Positions 1 through 11,484 of a DNA stretch of 64,000 nucleotides are shown here, piece by piece; the first letter of the stretch is position 1, and every line of letters starts with the position of its first letter. Made by a program: the position numbers and the translations under genes. Under the pieces are notes generated by a model. The model saw nothing but the letters and a program-made list of their open reading frames with translations. It was not told the origin of the DNA and ran no database searches. The stretch comes from Chaenocephalus aceratus (lineage: Eukaryota; Chordata; Actinopteri; Perciformes; Channichthyidae): the NCBI GenBank assembly GCA_023974075.1, contig JAMFTG010000509.1, forward strand, positions 62,001 through 126,000, given 5' to 3'.

Positions 1-1441
1 CTACAGTTGGCGTGGCCTGGGCCTGGTGGTGGGACCCAATGTGATATATTTCCATGGGGCCCAACATCCCTGGCATGTATGGCCAGAGGGCAGGACCTAT
101 AACACATTTACAACCCAATAGCATTGTGAGGCTGAACAAAAGGACCTTTTGACTATGTAAATGTAGTCTTTTAAAAAAACAAAACATTTACTGACTTTTT
201 TAGGATAGCTTCAAGTAATGTTGTAAAATTACAACCGGGGGCCTTACAGGGTTAAAGGCTATTGTTTATTGTTATTTACTTTAAGATGTTTATTCTTAAC
301 CTATCATTTAATTTAAAAACTCTTATTTAAATGATGTATGTGTCTCTGTATTCCTGATGATACACTGAGAGAATGAGCTCATAGGGCTGCTGATCACCAT
401 AAGCTAAACAGTCTGTATATTGCATTACATTTGTATAATGTAAGCTTCGTTGATATTTTGCCTGTGGGAATACGAAAAAAATAGTTAGATATACTGAGTA
501 TTATTTGATCTATTCCACCACTTAATCCCAAATAATGTAGAGGTGTGTTGTAGGTGCCTTAAATAACCCCTTATTTTCTAGTGAGATGTATTTTTATGTT
601 CATATAATAGTGATTTCAATGCCACCCCAAAATGATCACTGGTTCCATCCTGGCCACCCCACTGAAAATGTCCTGGCTCAGCCACTGTGCAGCATGCCAT
701 TTGTTTAGTGCCGATAACCATCACACAAGTCAAATCAGTTATGACTGGTTGCACCAACAAGATTCATTTAGTGCAGCTTAGTAATGCAGTTTCATTTGGA
801 CCCTATAAAAGCCATTCAAAATCCTCTTGTGTCAGTCCTTGCTGTGTTCTTTGATGGCCAGAAAAACCTCATAGCAGACTACAAGTCGAGGCAACGGTCC
901 ATGGAAGCCATTGTAAGGATTCTGCCATCAAAGAACACACAGGGCTGGAACACATGAGGTGCATTTAATGATCAACATCTTCTGGTTGGCGCACAGCTGA
1001 CTTACAGTGTCTCGGGCCTTTGGTTCAGAATGGTGCGCACTGGAGTGGAGAAAATTGCAACCGGAAGAACTGCTGAGAACTGTCCCACGCTGGAGCACTC
1101 CATGAGGTTGGCCAAGCATTTGTACGACTGGCCAACATACCGAGTGTTCTTCAGGTTCTGCATAAAGACTCCCCCAGGACCCCTTGACCAGGATTACCTT
1201 GTCCCATGTCATGCTTTTCCGGTTATTGCCCGTCCCCTTGTGTGTTATGAAGCTTTTTATGCATGTAAACGGTGTGCAGAGTCAAAACCTTCAAAGTACA
1301 CCCTGTAGCGAGTAAACTCTAACACAGAGAAGACCTCCCCAAAACGCCTCGTTGGAGATTTCTCAGTTTCCATTGTTTACTTCCTGCCCTGTGTGACGTG
1401 GCTGCACCGTGCTACGTCACTTCTTCTGCTGATTGGTCCAA
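1..1441. other. unassigned non-coding sequence
   Basis: I recognise no gene or repeat family here. The only structure seen is a short inverted pair near 841 and 943 (CTGTGTTCTTTGATGGC and its complement) with about 70 bases between. Two overlapping open frames of about 90 codons lie on opposite strands at 928-1308; neither resembles a family I know. Confidence 0.4.
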
Positions 1442-1970
1442 ATTGACCAATCCACGGACTTCCTCACACACTCAGTGCTGCAGGCAGCTCAGCTGATTTC
1501 TCCTCCCTGCTGCAGGCTGATAACAGACCGTTGGGATCGCGGCAAAATTCTCTCTGCAGACCCATTCTCACATCGTTTATCAACCTTTTTCTTACTCAAT
1601 ATCAAGCCACACTTATTGTTTTTACTTCGGCTGTGACTTTGTGTGTGCTCAGGGTGAGTTTGGCTGTGTTTGGCTGTGTATCGCTAAACAAGGAAACAAC
1701 ACCTCCACGGAACTTAGCGCGATTCACAACGTGAAACAATCGGACGTTGTGAATCGCGCTGAGCTCCGTGGAGGTGTGATTTCCTTGTTTAGCGAACAAT
1801 AAGTGTGGCTTGATATTGAGTAAGAAAAAGGTTGATAAACGCTGTGAGAATGGGTCTGCAGAGAGAATTTCGCCGCGATCCCAACTGTTATCAGCCTGCA
1901 GCAGGGAGGAGAAATCAGCTGAGCTGCCTGCATAGAGTGTGTGTGTGAGAAAGTCCGTGGATTGGTCAAT
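1442..1970. repeat. palindromic (foldback) repeat without clear termini
   Basis: The left arm from 1442 reads ATTGACCAATCCACGGACTT and the right arm ends with its complement at 1970. The centre near 1740 is a tight inverted pair around GATTCACAACGT. The left arm has an extra stretch of about 65 bases (around 1628-1685) that is absent from the right arm. Both arms carry the module CTCAATATCAAGCCACACTT, which is shared with the larger foldbacks near 5.4, 7.4, 18.1 and 25.9 kb. No CAAC terminus and no target duplication were found, so this may be an eroded or internal piece of that family. Confidence 0.75.
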
Positions 1971-2228
1971 CGGAGCACACTGGGCTCACAGGGAGGGGGG
2001 GGCAAGAGCTGCAACGAGCCGTTAGTGGAGAGAGTGAATACACGTAGTTTACAGAGATGCTGTATGCCAAACAATGTGAGTTTGGAAAAATGCACAGTAT
2101 AAATATATTCTAGTAGACCTCAACAATGGAATTATGATCAGTGGAAATGATCATGACATGTGACCTTTAACAGAGAGATCTTCACATTCATACAACTGCA
2201 GGCATTGTGAGATTGGAAGGGCTTCTTA

Positions 2229-3833
<1,605 letters not shown>

Positions 3834-3889
3834 TTAGTGGGTAACCTTTGGGGGGTTATACTGGGTCCATGGCACCAGAGTGCTGAAGA

Positions 3890-3916
3890 ATAGAATAGAA
3901 TAGAATAGAATAGAAT
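3890..3916. repeat. (TAGAA)n short tandem repeat
   Basis: About five copies of the pentamer TAGAA run in tandem just downstream of the Harbinger-like element. Confidence 0.9.
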
Positions 3917-4084
3917 ATATCTTTATATAATAGTTTCCATCTCTTTGTGCAATCCTAGCTTCAGTAATAGGACATTTTGAGAGAAAACATAAAAAACAAG
4001 TAGAACTTTAATGTAAGTAATCTAAAATGTGTATGGGCCCTTTCAGTCAGTATCCTTCTAACCCTGCCAAATACTGCAAATGAA

Positions 4085-4510
4085 ACTACACTGAACAAAA
4101 ATATAAATGCAACACTTTTGTTTTTGCTCCCATTTTTCATGAGATGAACTCAAAGATCTAAAACATTTTCTATATACACAAAATAACCATTTCTCTCAAA
4201 TATTGTTCACAAATCTGAAAAAAATCTGTGATAGTGAGCACTTCTCCTTTGCCGAGATAATCCATCCCACCTCACAGGTGTGGCATATCAAGATGCTGAT
4301 TAGACATGATTATTGCAAAGGTGTGCCTTAGGCTGGCCACAATAAAAGGCCACTCTGAAATGTTCAGTTTTATCACACAGCACAATGCCACAGATGTCGC
4401 AAGTTTTGAGGGAGCATGCAATTGGCATGCTGACAGCAGGAATGTCCACCAGAGCTGTTGCCCGTGAATTGAATGTTCATTTCTCTACCATAAGCCGTCT
4501 CCAAAGTTTC
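4085..4510 (+). mobile_element. Tc1/mariner element, 5' fragment
   Basis: The stretch begins ACTGAACAAAAATATAA, a terminal and untranslated sequence I recognise from a widespread fish Tc1-like family, and runs into the start of its transposase. Similarity ends near 4507, after which the sequence is unrelated. The 3' nine-tenths of the transposase and the right TIR are missing, so this copy is dead. Confidence 0.8.
4385..4507 (+). pseudogene. Tc1 transposase N-terminal fragment
   Basis: The frame opens with ATG at 4385 and reads about 40 residues of the first helix-turn-helix of a Tc1 transposase (key stretch MLTAGMSTRAVARELNV, the DNA-binding HTH). The family protein is about 340 residues, so the second HTH and the whole DDE catalytic domain are absent. 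After about 4507 the frame leaves the family and soon meets a stop. Confidence 0.8.
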
Positions 4511-5095
4511 ATAAGGGGAAGATGGACTCAGCAGTGCTGTTGAACTCCCTGACCTCCTCACCACACTAATGACACGTCCAGCTTAATGTCATTGTATAGG
4601 TCAAATGTTAATGACGTTGTTATTGCCATTTGGAGCCAACAAAGCTTAAATAATCTCACGACATTACAACCTGTTTTTTTTTCCTGTCTGTGAAGACATG
4701 CCATCTTCATTGTTTCATTATACATTAAGTTATTATCATTAATCATAGCATTATCTGCATTTCCCGCAGTGATGTCAAATAATTAACTGGAGCATGCTCC
4801 CTGCTGTTGTAATGACCCAGTTTTCCCACAAGAATAATTTGTTTATCCTTAATCATAAACACATTTGGAAGGTTTATTTTCTCTCTCATCTCTTCTTCCC
4901 TGTTTCTTCCTTTGGAAAGGGAAGGATTTGAGAGACACTTGTTGCCATGGTGATCTGTAGGACTCATGATGCCAGTGATGACCTTTATTAATGAAACCAT
5001 TTCATGCGGGAATATTATTAACTGGAAATTCCACGTTATCCTTTTAGCAGTCAGAGCTAAAGTGACCTGCTTGCTAGCATTTTAAGACAACAAGT
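4511..5095. other. unassigned non-coding sequence
   Basis: AT-rich sequence with no gene, RNA gene or repeat family that I recognise. Confidence 0.4.
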
Positions 5096-5102
5096 TATGG
5101 TA

Positions 5103-5200
5103 GGGTAACCAGACGTCCCTGTTTTCCGGGGACAGTCCCCGTTTGTATTGGCCTGTCCCCGGTTGAAACTGTCCTCGGAAATGTCCCCGTTTTTTTATAT
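5103..5200. repeat. short interspersed repeat of unknown class
   Basis: A block rich in GTCCCCG/CGGGGAC motifs, starting GTAACCAGACGTCCCTG, has the look of a widespread vertebrate repeat that I have seen before but cannot classify. It directly precedes the target duplication of the first large foldback. Confidence 0.35.
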
Positions 5201-5211
5201 ATGTTAAAAAC

Positions 5212-6274
5212 CAACACATCCTCACTCCCTGGTCGGCCTATGTTGACGTTATGTCAAGTCCCGTGTCGGCTTTTTCCCACGCAAGGGGGGGGGCCCTTAG
5301 CGTACATTTTCAACTTTCTGGGATGTCTATAGGCTTCTATATAGCTCCCTAAACGTATGTTGTAGACGACATGAGATCGCGAGCGAATGCTACCCGCAGA
5401 TCCATTCTCACAGCGTTTATCAACCTTTGTCTTACTCAATATCAAGCCACAATGATTGATTTTACTTCTTTATTTTAATTGAATAATGTAGGACTTTTGT
5501 TGCCGTCAGTTATGGGGAGAGTAGGGGCTCAGAATACTGAAATCTGTATCAGTATCTGTATTATTGAACGTGCCGTTGTTGCCAGGCAACGCAATAATTT
5601 ACAAACTCTTCAACTACAACCCTAATTATGTTTAAAAACATTTTAGAAGGCCTCACGAAATACTTTAATGTCAATTTAAATTTAAATGTGAAGGGATGTG
5701 TGCAATGTGGTGATTACATTATTCACCCACGGATCTATGGGTTGGGGTATTGTTCCGCACGGACATTTTAGTTAACCGGACTTCCTGTTGATGTGAAATA
5801 CGAAAACATTTTTTTAAAATAAAATGATACTTTATTCCGAGTGTGCTTGATTTTCTCTTTGAAAGTCATCACATAACGGCATCGGCTGCATTAAATATTA
5901 CATATCTGCCGTAGTTCGCTATTTATAGAGCCCTGATGAGAAGACTTCTAGACAAACAGGAACAACTGCCGCCGAAACTGAATATGTGACGTGGATCATA
6001 AATATATCAACAATCAAACAAAATCTTCCATTTCTCTTCACACAATACGTCTCCTTGCAGTAACACTAATTCGGCTGACTTTTATATTTGATCCAATTGG
6101 TAGATAGGCTGTATTTACATCATAAACGTGCACAGCTGATATAAAGGGACACCTGGTGGTTAAAGCACATTATTGAAATGTATTATTTTTATTATTAAAT
6201 ATTAATAGGAGACACAGACAGACAAACTAATAAGGCTTTATTTAAACATTAAAGAATACTTTAGGTTAAGGTCT
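5212..6274 (+). repeat. left arm of palindromic element 1
   Basis: This arm is inverted at 6563-7511 and 11198-11328 with only scattered mismatches. It contains the modules CTCAATATCAAGCCACAATG, CTTTGAAAGTCATCACAT and GGTTAAAGCACATTATTG, each of which recurs in other foldbacks of the window. Confidence 0.88.
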
Positions 6275-6562
6275 TATTGAATATTCAATACCTGACAAGG
6301 TCGGAGATGAACAACTTGGGTCACAGGTTCCTCAACAGTGCATTACAAGACATCTATCAATATGTGTGTATACCTCCACCATTAAACTGTCGTATTCTGC
6401 ACATTTCTTATACTATCTACATACATCTTATAAGAGTATAATACATATGTATAATATCAGTTAAAATAAGTGCTTACACATACAGTAGTTAACATTGCAG
6501 GAAAGCAATATATTAGTACTTTGTCAGGCTTATTATTTATACCCCCAAAGCTTTTTTCTTAT

Positions 6563-7511
6563 TCATAATAAGACCTTAACCTAAAGTATTCTTTAATGTT
6601 TAAATAAAGCCTTATTAGTTTGTCTGTCTGTGTCTCCTATTAATATCTAATAATACAAATAATACATTTCAATAATGTGCTTTAACCACCAGGTGTCCCT
6701 TTATATCAGCTGTGCACCTTTATGGTGTAAATACAGCCTATCTACCAATTGGATCAAATATAAAAGTCAGCCGAATTAGTGTTACTACAAGGAGACGTAT
6801 TGTGTGAAGAGAAATGGAAGATTTTGTTTGATTGTTGATATATTTATGATCCACGTCACATATTCAGTTTCGGCGGCAGTTGTTCCTGTTTGTCTAGAAG
6901 TCTTCTCATCAGGGCTCTATAAATAGCGAACTACGGCAGATATGTACTATTTAATGCAGCCGAACCGTGTATTACAATGCCGTTATGTGATGACTTTCAA
7001 AGAGAAAAGCAAGCACACTCGGAATAAAGTATCATTTTATTTAAAAAATATGTTTTCGTATTTCACATCAACAGGAAGTCCGGTTAACTAAAATGTCCGT
7101 GCGGAACAATACCCCAACCCATAGATCCGTGGGTGAATAATGTAATCACCACATTGCACACATCCCTTCACATTTAAATTTAAATTTACATTAAAGTATT
7201 TCGTGAGGCCTTCTAAAATGTTTTTAAATATAATTAGGGTTGTAGTTGAAGAGTTTATAAAATCGCACAACGGCACGTCCATTAATACAGATAGGCCTAC
7301 TGATACAGATTTCAGTATTCTGAGCCCCTACTCTCCCCATAACTGACGGCAACAAAAGTCCTACATTATTCAATTAAAATAAAGAAGTAAAAACAATAAG
7401 TGTGGCTTGATATTGAGTAAGACAAAGGTTGATAAACGCTGTGAGAATGGATCTGCGGGTAGCATTCGCTCGCGATCTCAAGTCGTCTACAACATACGTT
7501 TAGGGAGCTAT
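6563..7511 (-). repeat. right arm of palindromic element 1 (inner part)
   Basis: This is the reverse complement of the left arm. It stops at 7511, where the LTR retrotransposon is inserted; the remaining 131 bases of the arm resume at 11198. Confidence 0.88.
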
Positions 7512-7722
7512 TGTGGTGCCACGTGATGGGACATAATTCACCTCTGGTTATTGTGTTGCAACACGGACCCGTTAGAGAGGGCACCGGAAGCTAGGTTCAT
7601 TCATGCTAGCTTCACAACAAGTAATAAGCTAATGTCTTAACCTGTCTGAATGTTCTTTGATAATAAAGTGTGGAGTTCCATACTGAACACACCGCCTCCG
7701 ACTCCCATTCATCGGCTCTACA
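7512..7722 (+). repeat. 5' LTR of gypsy element 1
   Basis: Starts TGTGGTGCCACGTG and ends CGGCTCTACA (TG...CA ends). It contains an AATAAAG-type polyadenylation signal near 7663 (GATAATAAAGTGTGG). It should act as promoter and polyadenylation unit of the element. Confidence 0.93.
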
Positions 7723-7723
7723 C

Positions 7724-7736
7724 TGGTGACCCCGAC
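7724..7736 (+). other. putative primer binding site
   Basis: TGGTGACCCCGAC starts one base after the 5' LTR. TGG is the expected complement of a tRNA CCA end. I do not assign the tRNA. Confidence 0.65.
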
Positions 7737-7769
7737 TTTTCCGAGAAAGTTTCCGGAAAATTAACGAAC

Positions 7770-8519
7770 ATGGCTGAGCGCGATGTTTTCGTAAAACTGC
7801 CGGAGTTTTGGGAGAATGCCGCGGCGGCGTGGTTTGCACACGTGGAGGCGCACTTCGCCTGCCGGCAGGTCCGTGACGGGGACCTGAAGTACTACCACGT
7901 TGTAGCAGCGCTAGGAGGCTCCACGTCGTCCAGGTTGGTTGGTTTTATCACAGACCCCCCACACCATGGCAAATATGAGGCGATTAAGGCCCTCCTCCTT
8001 AAGCCATTTAGCTTATCTGCTAAGGAGAGGGCCCGCCAGTTACTTGACATTCAAGGCCTAGGAGACAGCAAGCCATCTCAGCTAATGGAGAAAATGCTAA
8101 ACCTGCTAGGGGGGGAAGATCCCCGGATTTTATTCACGGAGATTTTCCTGTGTCACTTGCCTCCCCGGGTCCAGACGGCGCTGGCCAACACGCCTGTCAC
8201 GGAGCCGCGTGCCTTGGCTGAGGAAGCGGATCGTTTTGTCCTGGCTACACAACAGCCCGGTGCAGAGACGTTAGCCCATCTGCAGTCAAGTCAGCATGGC
8301 GGAGGCTGGACACGGCAGTTTCGAGCTGGCGTGGAGACACCGGAGAGTGCTTTTACCACGCACGTTTCTGGACAATGGCGAAGAAATGCATCGCTCCGTG
8401 CAGCTACAAACCCCCGGGAAACGGAGGGGCCGGCGCTCAGTAGGGGCCCTGAGCGTCGGCGGCACGTGCAGGCTCCTCTTCGTCAGCGACAGCGTTTTGG
8501 GGAGCCTGTTTCTGTGTGA
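7770..8519 (+). CDS. gag: gypsy element 1 Gag (frame-disrupted C-terminus)
   Basis: The ATG at 7770 (MAERDVFVKLPEFW) is chosen because it follows the primer site and starts the recognisable gypsy capsid region (FWENAAAAWFAHVEAHFACR, residues about 12-31). Family role: capsid assembly around the RNA genome in the cytoplasm. Capsid-like similarity runs to about codon 175. After about 8300 this frame no longer looks like Gag. The Cys-His knuckle (CFYHARFWTMAKKCIAPC) instead appears in a different frame at about 8348-8401, so there is a frameshift before it. The end at 8519 is therefore artificial. Confidence 0.82.
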   Translation: MAERDVFVKLPEFWENAAAAWFAHVEAHFACRQVRDGDLKYYHVVAALGGSTSSRLVGFITDPPHHGKYEAIKALLLKPFSLSAKERARQLLDIQGLGDSKPSQLMEKMLNLLGGEDPRILFTEIFLCHLPPRVQTALANTPVTEPRALAEEADRFVLATQQPGAETLAHLQSSQHGGGWTRQFRAGVETPESAFTTHVSGQWRRNASLRAATNPRETEGPALSRGPERRRHVQAPLRQRQRFGEPVSV

Positions 8520-10509
8520 CACGGGCGCTCAACGGAGCGTAGTTCTTGCGTCGAGTGAAGACGTCACCCGGGGTGGGCACGGACCGCGATTGACGACGGC
8601 TAACGACGGTCCCATTCGCACGTACGGCGTGAGGCCTATGTGTTTGTGCATCGGAGGACAGCGTTTCAGCTGGGATTTTGTGACAGCGGACATTTCTTTT
8701 CCCCTCCTCGGAGCGGATTTTTTGTGTGCTCATGGACTCTTAGTGGACGTTAAGAATAGGCATTTGGTTGATGCCTTGACGTTTTCTTCCCTCGTGTGCA
8801 CACTTGGCAGCGCAGTGTACGACGGGCTGTCGGGCTCGCTGTCGGGGGCAGACACGTTTCTCAGACTGTTGGCCGAGTTTCCAGACCTGTCGCTGCCCAC
8901 CTTCTCTGCGCTTACCACTAAGCATGGCGTGGAGCACCACGTCACTACCGAGGGGCCTCCTGTCTACGCCAGGGCCCGGCGGTTGAACCCTTCTAAGCTG
9001 GCTGTGGCGAGGGCGGAGTTCGCAACCATGGAGCGCCTGGGCATTGTCCGCCGCTCCGACAGTCGTTGGGCTTCCCCCCTGCACGTTGTCCCCAAACCGA
9101 ACGGCGTATTCCGCCCGTGCGGGGATTACCGCCGACTGAACGACGCCACTACGCCTGACCGCTATCCAGTGCCGCACATTCAGGACTTTTCTGCGCATCT
9201 GGCCGGTACAGGGGTGTTTTCCAAGGTGGACCTGGTGCGTGGATACCACCAGGTGCCCATGCACCCCCTGGACATTCCCAAGACGGCAGTGATAACACCT
9301 TTTGGACTTTTTGAGTTCCTGCGGATGCCTTTTGAACTGAAGAATGCCGCTCAGACGTTCCAGCGCCTGATGGATTCGGTGCTGCGGGACCTGCCGTTTG
9401 TGTTTGTCTACCTCGACGACATACTCGTCGCCAGCGCTTCATTGCAGGAGCACCTGTCCCACCTCCGAGCCCTTTTCACACGACTCAACGAACACGGATT
9501 AATCATCAATCCTGAAAAGTGCCAGTTCGGTGTGTCTGACATTGATTTCCTCGGGCACCGCATCACCAAGGGCGGTGCGACACCTCTGCCAGCAAAGGTG
9601 GAGGCTGTTGCAGCTTTTCCTCGCCCGCTCACAGCCCGGTGGCTCCATGAGTTTCTGGGGATGGTGACCTTCTACCACCGTTTCATCGCCCGGGCCGCAC
9701 ACATCATGCGGCCGCTGTATGAAGCGTTGAAAGGCAAGACCCCCATCCAGGCGATCGACTGGACAGCAGAGGCGGACGTCGCTTTTGCTGAGGTCAAGAC
9801 CGCGTTGGCTCAGGCGGCTTTTCTGGCACACCCATCATCTACGGCTCCCATTTCCATCACCACGGACGCGTCGGACTACGCGGTCGGCGCAGTGCACGAG
9901 CAGTGGGTAGAGGGAGCTTGGCAGCCGCTCGCCTTTTTCAGCCGCCAGCTGACGCCCAGAGAACGCAGGTACAGCTTCTTTGACCGAGAGCTCCTTGGAC
10001 TTTATTTGGCCGTGCGGCACTTCCGTTTCATGCTGGAAGGCCGTGAATTTATGGCGTTTGTTGACCACAAGCCGCTCACCTTCGCCATGTCAAAAGTGGC
10101 GGAGCCTTGGTCGGCACGTCAGCAGCGGCAGCTGTCCTACATATCAGAGTTCACTACGGACATTAAGCACGTGGCTGGCAAGTCGAACCTGGTTGCTGAT
10201 TGCCTCTCCAGAGTCGTCATCGGTGCCGTCCAATTGGGCCTGGACTATACTCGCATGGCGGCGGACCAGGTCACAGATCCCGGCGTCCAGGCTCTGAAGG
10301 TGGAGGGCGCGGGGCTGCGCTTGGAGGACATGGTGTTCGGCGACGCGGGCATTACCCTCCTGTGTGACGTTTCCACGGGCCTGGAGCGGCCTGTCGTCCC
10401 TGCTAGCTGGAGGCGCTCTGTGTTCGAGGCAGTGCATGGCCTATCACACCCCGGCGTTAAGCCTGGTATATGGTCAGCCGCTGAGGGTTCCTGGGGATTT
10501 CCTCCCTAA
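8296..10509 (+). CDS. pol: gypsy element 1 Pol: protease-RT-RNase H, integrase truncated
   Basis: A long 737-codon frame, of which about the first 50 codons are an out-of-frame extension. Aspartic protease: D75-T-G (CDTGAQRSVV). Reverse transcriptase about 225-400: SRWASPLHVVPKPNG, FSKVDLVRGYHQVP, and the catalytic box YLDD at 372-375. The usual glycine in the MPFGLKN motif is glutamate here (MPFELKN). RNase H starts about 515 (TTDASDY, D524). The frame then reaches the first part of the integrase zinc region (HGLSHPGVK) and jumps to unrelated codons and a stop at 10509, because the integrase core is deleted at about 10463. Family role: copying genomic RNA into DNA. Confidence 0.92.
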   Translation: MAEAGHGSFELAWRHRRVLLPRTFLDNGEEMHRSVQLQTPGKRRGRRSVGALSVGGTCRLLFVSDSVLGSLFLCDTGAQRSVVLASSEDVTRGGHGPRLTTANDGPIRTYGVRPMCLCIGGQRFSWDFVTADISFPLLGADFLCAHGLLVDVKNRHLVDALTFSSLVCTLGSAVYDGLSGSLSGADTFLRLLAEFPDLSLPTFSALTTKHGVEHHVTTEGPPVYARARRLNPSKLAVARAEFATMERLGIVRRSDSRWASPLHVVPKPNGVFRPCGDYRRLNDATTPDRYPVPHIQDFSAHLAGTGVFSKVDLVRGYHQVPMHPLDIPKTAVITPFGLFEFLRMPFELKNAAQTFQRLMDSVLRDLPFVFVYLDDILVASASLQEHLSHLRALFTRLNEHGLIINPEKCQFGVSDIDFLGHRITKGGATPLPAKVEAVAAFPRPLTARWLHEFLGMVTFYHRFIARAAHIMRPLYEALKGKTPIQAIDWTAEADVAFAEVKTALAQAAFLAHPSSTAPISITTDASDYAVGAVHEQWVEGAWQPLAFFSRQLTPRERRYSFFDRELLGLYLAVRHFRFMLEGREFMAFVDHKPLTFAMSKVAEPWSARQQRQLSYISEFTTDIKHVAGKSNLVADCLSRVVIGAVQLGLDYTRMAADQVTDPGVQALKVEGAGLRLEDMVFGDAGITLLCDVSTGLERPVVPASWRRSVFEAVHGLSHPGVKPGIWSAAEGSWGFPP

Positions 10510-10966
10510 CGCATCGGCTCCCTGGTCGGCGTCGGCCCAGCGGGCTTTCCTGCAGGACGCCGCTGAGGCCTTTGCTCCGATCCCTACTACTCAGACACTC
10601 AGGTGTCCCGTGTTCATCCGGCACGATGCGCACAGAGCCCCCCTGCAGCCCCCTTACGATGGGCCTTTCCGGGTTTTGGAGCACGGGGACAAGCACCTGG
10701 TGGTTGACCTGGGTGGCAAGGCCGAGCACGTCTCGGTGGACCGGGTGAAGGCTGCTCACCTGGACTTAGACCAGCCGGTGGTGCTGGCTCGACCTCCGCG
10801 ACGGCCCCCGGCTGTGACCCCTGTCACGGATTTAGGACCTGTTGTTCCGGTCTCTCCTCTTCCGGGGGCCGTGCAGGCGGATGTCGCTTCTCCGGCTCCT
10901 GTGCTCAGGAGTCGTGGGGGTCGGCGCGTCGTTCTTCCCCGCCGCACAGACTTTCTTTACATGTGA
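10455..10966 (+). pseudogene. gypsy element 1 integrase C-terminal remnant
   Basis: In the frame next to that of pol, the sequence reads SLVYGQPLRVPGDFLP and continues to a stop at 10966, with the C-terminal DNA-binding part (PYDGPFRVLEHGDKHLVVDL) and a proline-rich tail ending RRTDFLYM. This is the distal end of a gypsy integrase. The DDE catalytic core and the CHHC remainder, normally some 250-300 residues between HPGVK and LVYG, are missing. Confidence 0.85.
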
Positions 10967-10982
10967 ATTCTGGGGGGGCTTG
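10966..10982 (+). other. polypurine tract of gypsy element 1
   Basis: A run of seven G residues (TCTGGGGGGGCTTG) immediately precedes the 3' LTR, the expected place for plus-strand priming. Confidence 0.6.
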
Positions 10983-11193
10983 TGTGGTGCCACGTGATGG
11001 GACATAATTCACCTCTGGTTATTGTGTTGCAACATGGACCCGTTAGAGAGGGCACCGGAAGCTAGGTTCATTCATGCTAGCTTCACAACAAGTAATAAGC
11101 TAATGTCTTAACCTGTTGTAATGTTCTTTGATAATAAAGTGTGGAGTTCCATACTGAACACACCGCCTCCGACTCCCATTCATCGGCTCTACA
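10983..11193 (+). repeat. 3' LTR of gypsy element 1
   Basis: The same length as the 5' LTR. Differences seen are a C/T change in GCAACAYGGACCCG and about three changes in the AACCTGT...AATGTTC stretch. Confidence 0.93.
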
Positions 11194-11197
11194 CTAT

Positions 11198-11328
11198 ATA
11201 GAAGCCTATGGACATCCCAGAAAGTTGAAAATGTACGCTAAGGGCCCCCCCCCTTGCGTTGGAAAAAGCCGACACAGGGGACTTGACATAACGTCAACAT
11301 AGGCCGACCAGGGAGTGAGGATGTGTTG
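11198..11328 (-). repeat. right arm of palindromic element 1 (outer part)
   Basis: Resumes the complement of the left arm after the gypsy element and ends at GATGTGTTG, followed by the TAAAAAC duplication. Confidence 0.88.
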
Positions 11329-11484
11329 TAAAAACACATAGCAAGGTGAAATAAAACGTTTCATGTCAGGAAACACTGGGTAAACAGACTGCGGTCACGC
11401 CAGCCCCCACTTCGGAAAACACAGTCAAGCCAGCCCGCACGTTGAATTGCGGTGCGCGAATATCCTATGCATTACGGTAGAGGT

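Larger units (their letters stand above)
7512..11193 (+). mobile_element. Ty3/gypsy LTR retrotransposon, full length but defective
   Basis: Two 211-bp LTRs (7512-7722, 10983-11193) bracket a gag-pol region. The target CTAT is duplicated at 7508-7511 and 11194-11197, and the uninterrupted target can be read from the left arm of the host palindrome. By eye the LTRs differ at about four positions (roughly 98% identity), so insertion is fairly recent. Defects: gag, the zinc knuckle and pol lie in three different frames, and the catalytic core of integrase is deleted. It cannot be autonomous as it stands. Confidence 0.93.
5212..11328. mobile_element. giant palindromic CAAC-family element 1
   Basis: The left end CAACACATCCTCACTCCC (5212) and the right end GGGAGTGAGGATGTGTTG (11328) are perfect complements, and the 7-bp target TAAAAAC is duplicated at 5205-5211 and 11329-11335. 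The left arm is about 1.06 kb (5212-6274). The right arm is of equal length once the gypsy insertion is removed (6563-7511 plus 11198-11328). The loop at 6275-6562 carries a module shared with other members (TGTAATGCACTGTTGAGG orientation elsewhere). No transposase frame exists. A 7-bp duplication does not fit hAT (8), PIF (3) or Tc1 (TA); P-like or Dada-like elements are possible but unproven. Confidence 0.88.

Noticed and set aside
841..943. MicroRNA-like hairpin
   Set aside because: The stem is only about 17-19 bp with a long loop, unlike a miRNA precursor.
928..1308. Overlapping 92-94 codon frames on both strands
   Set aside because: No recognisable motif. The two frames occlude each other and could arise by chance.
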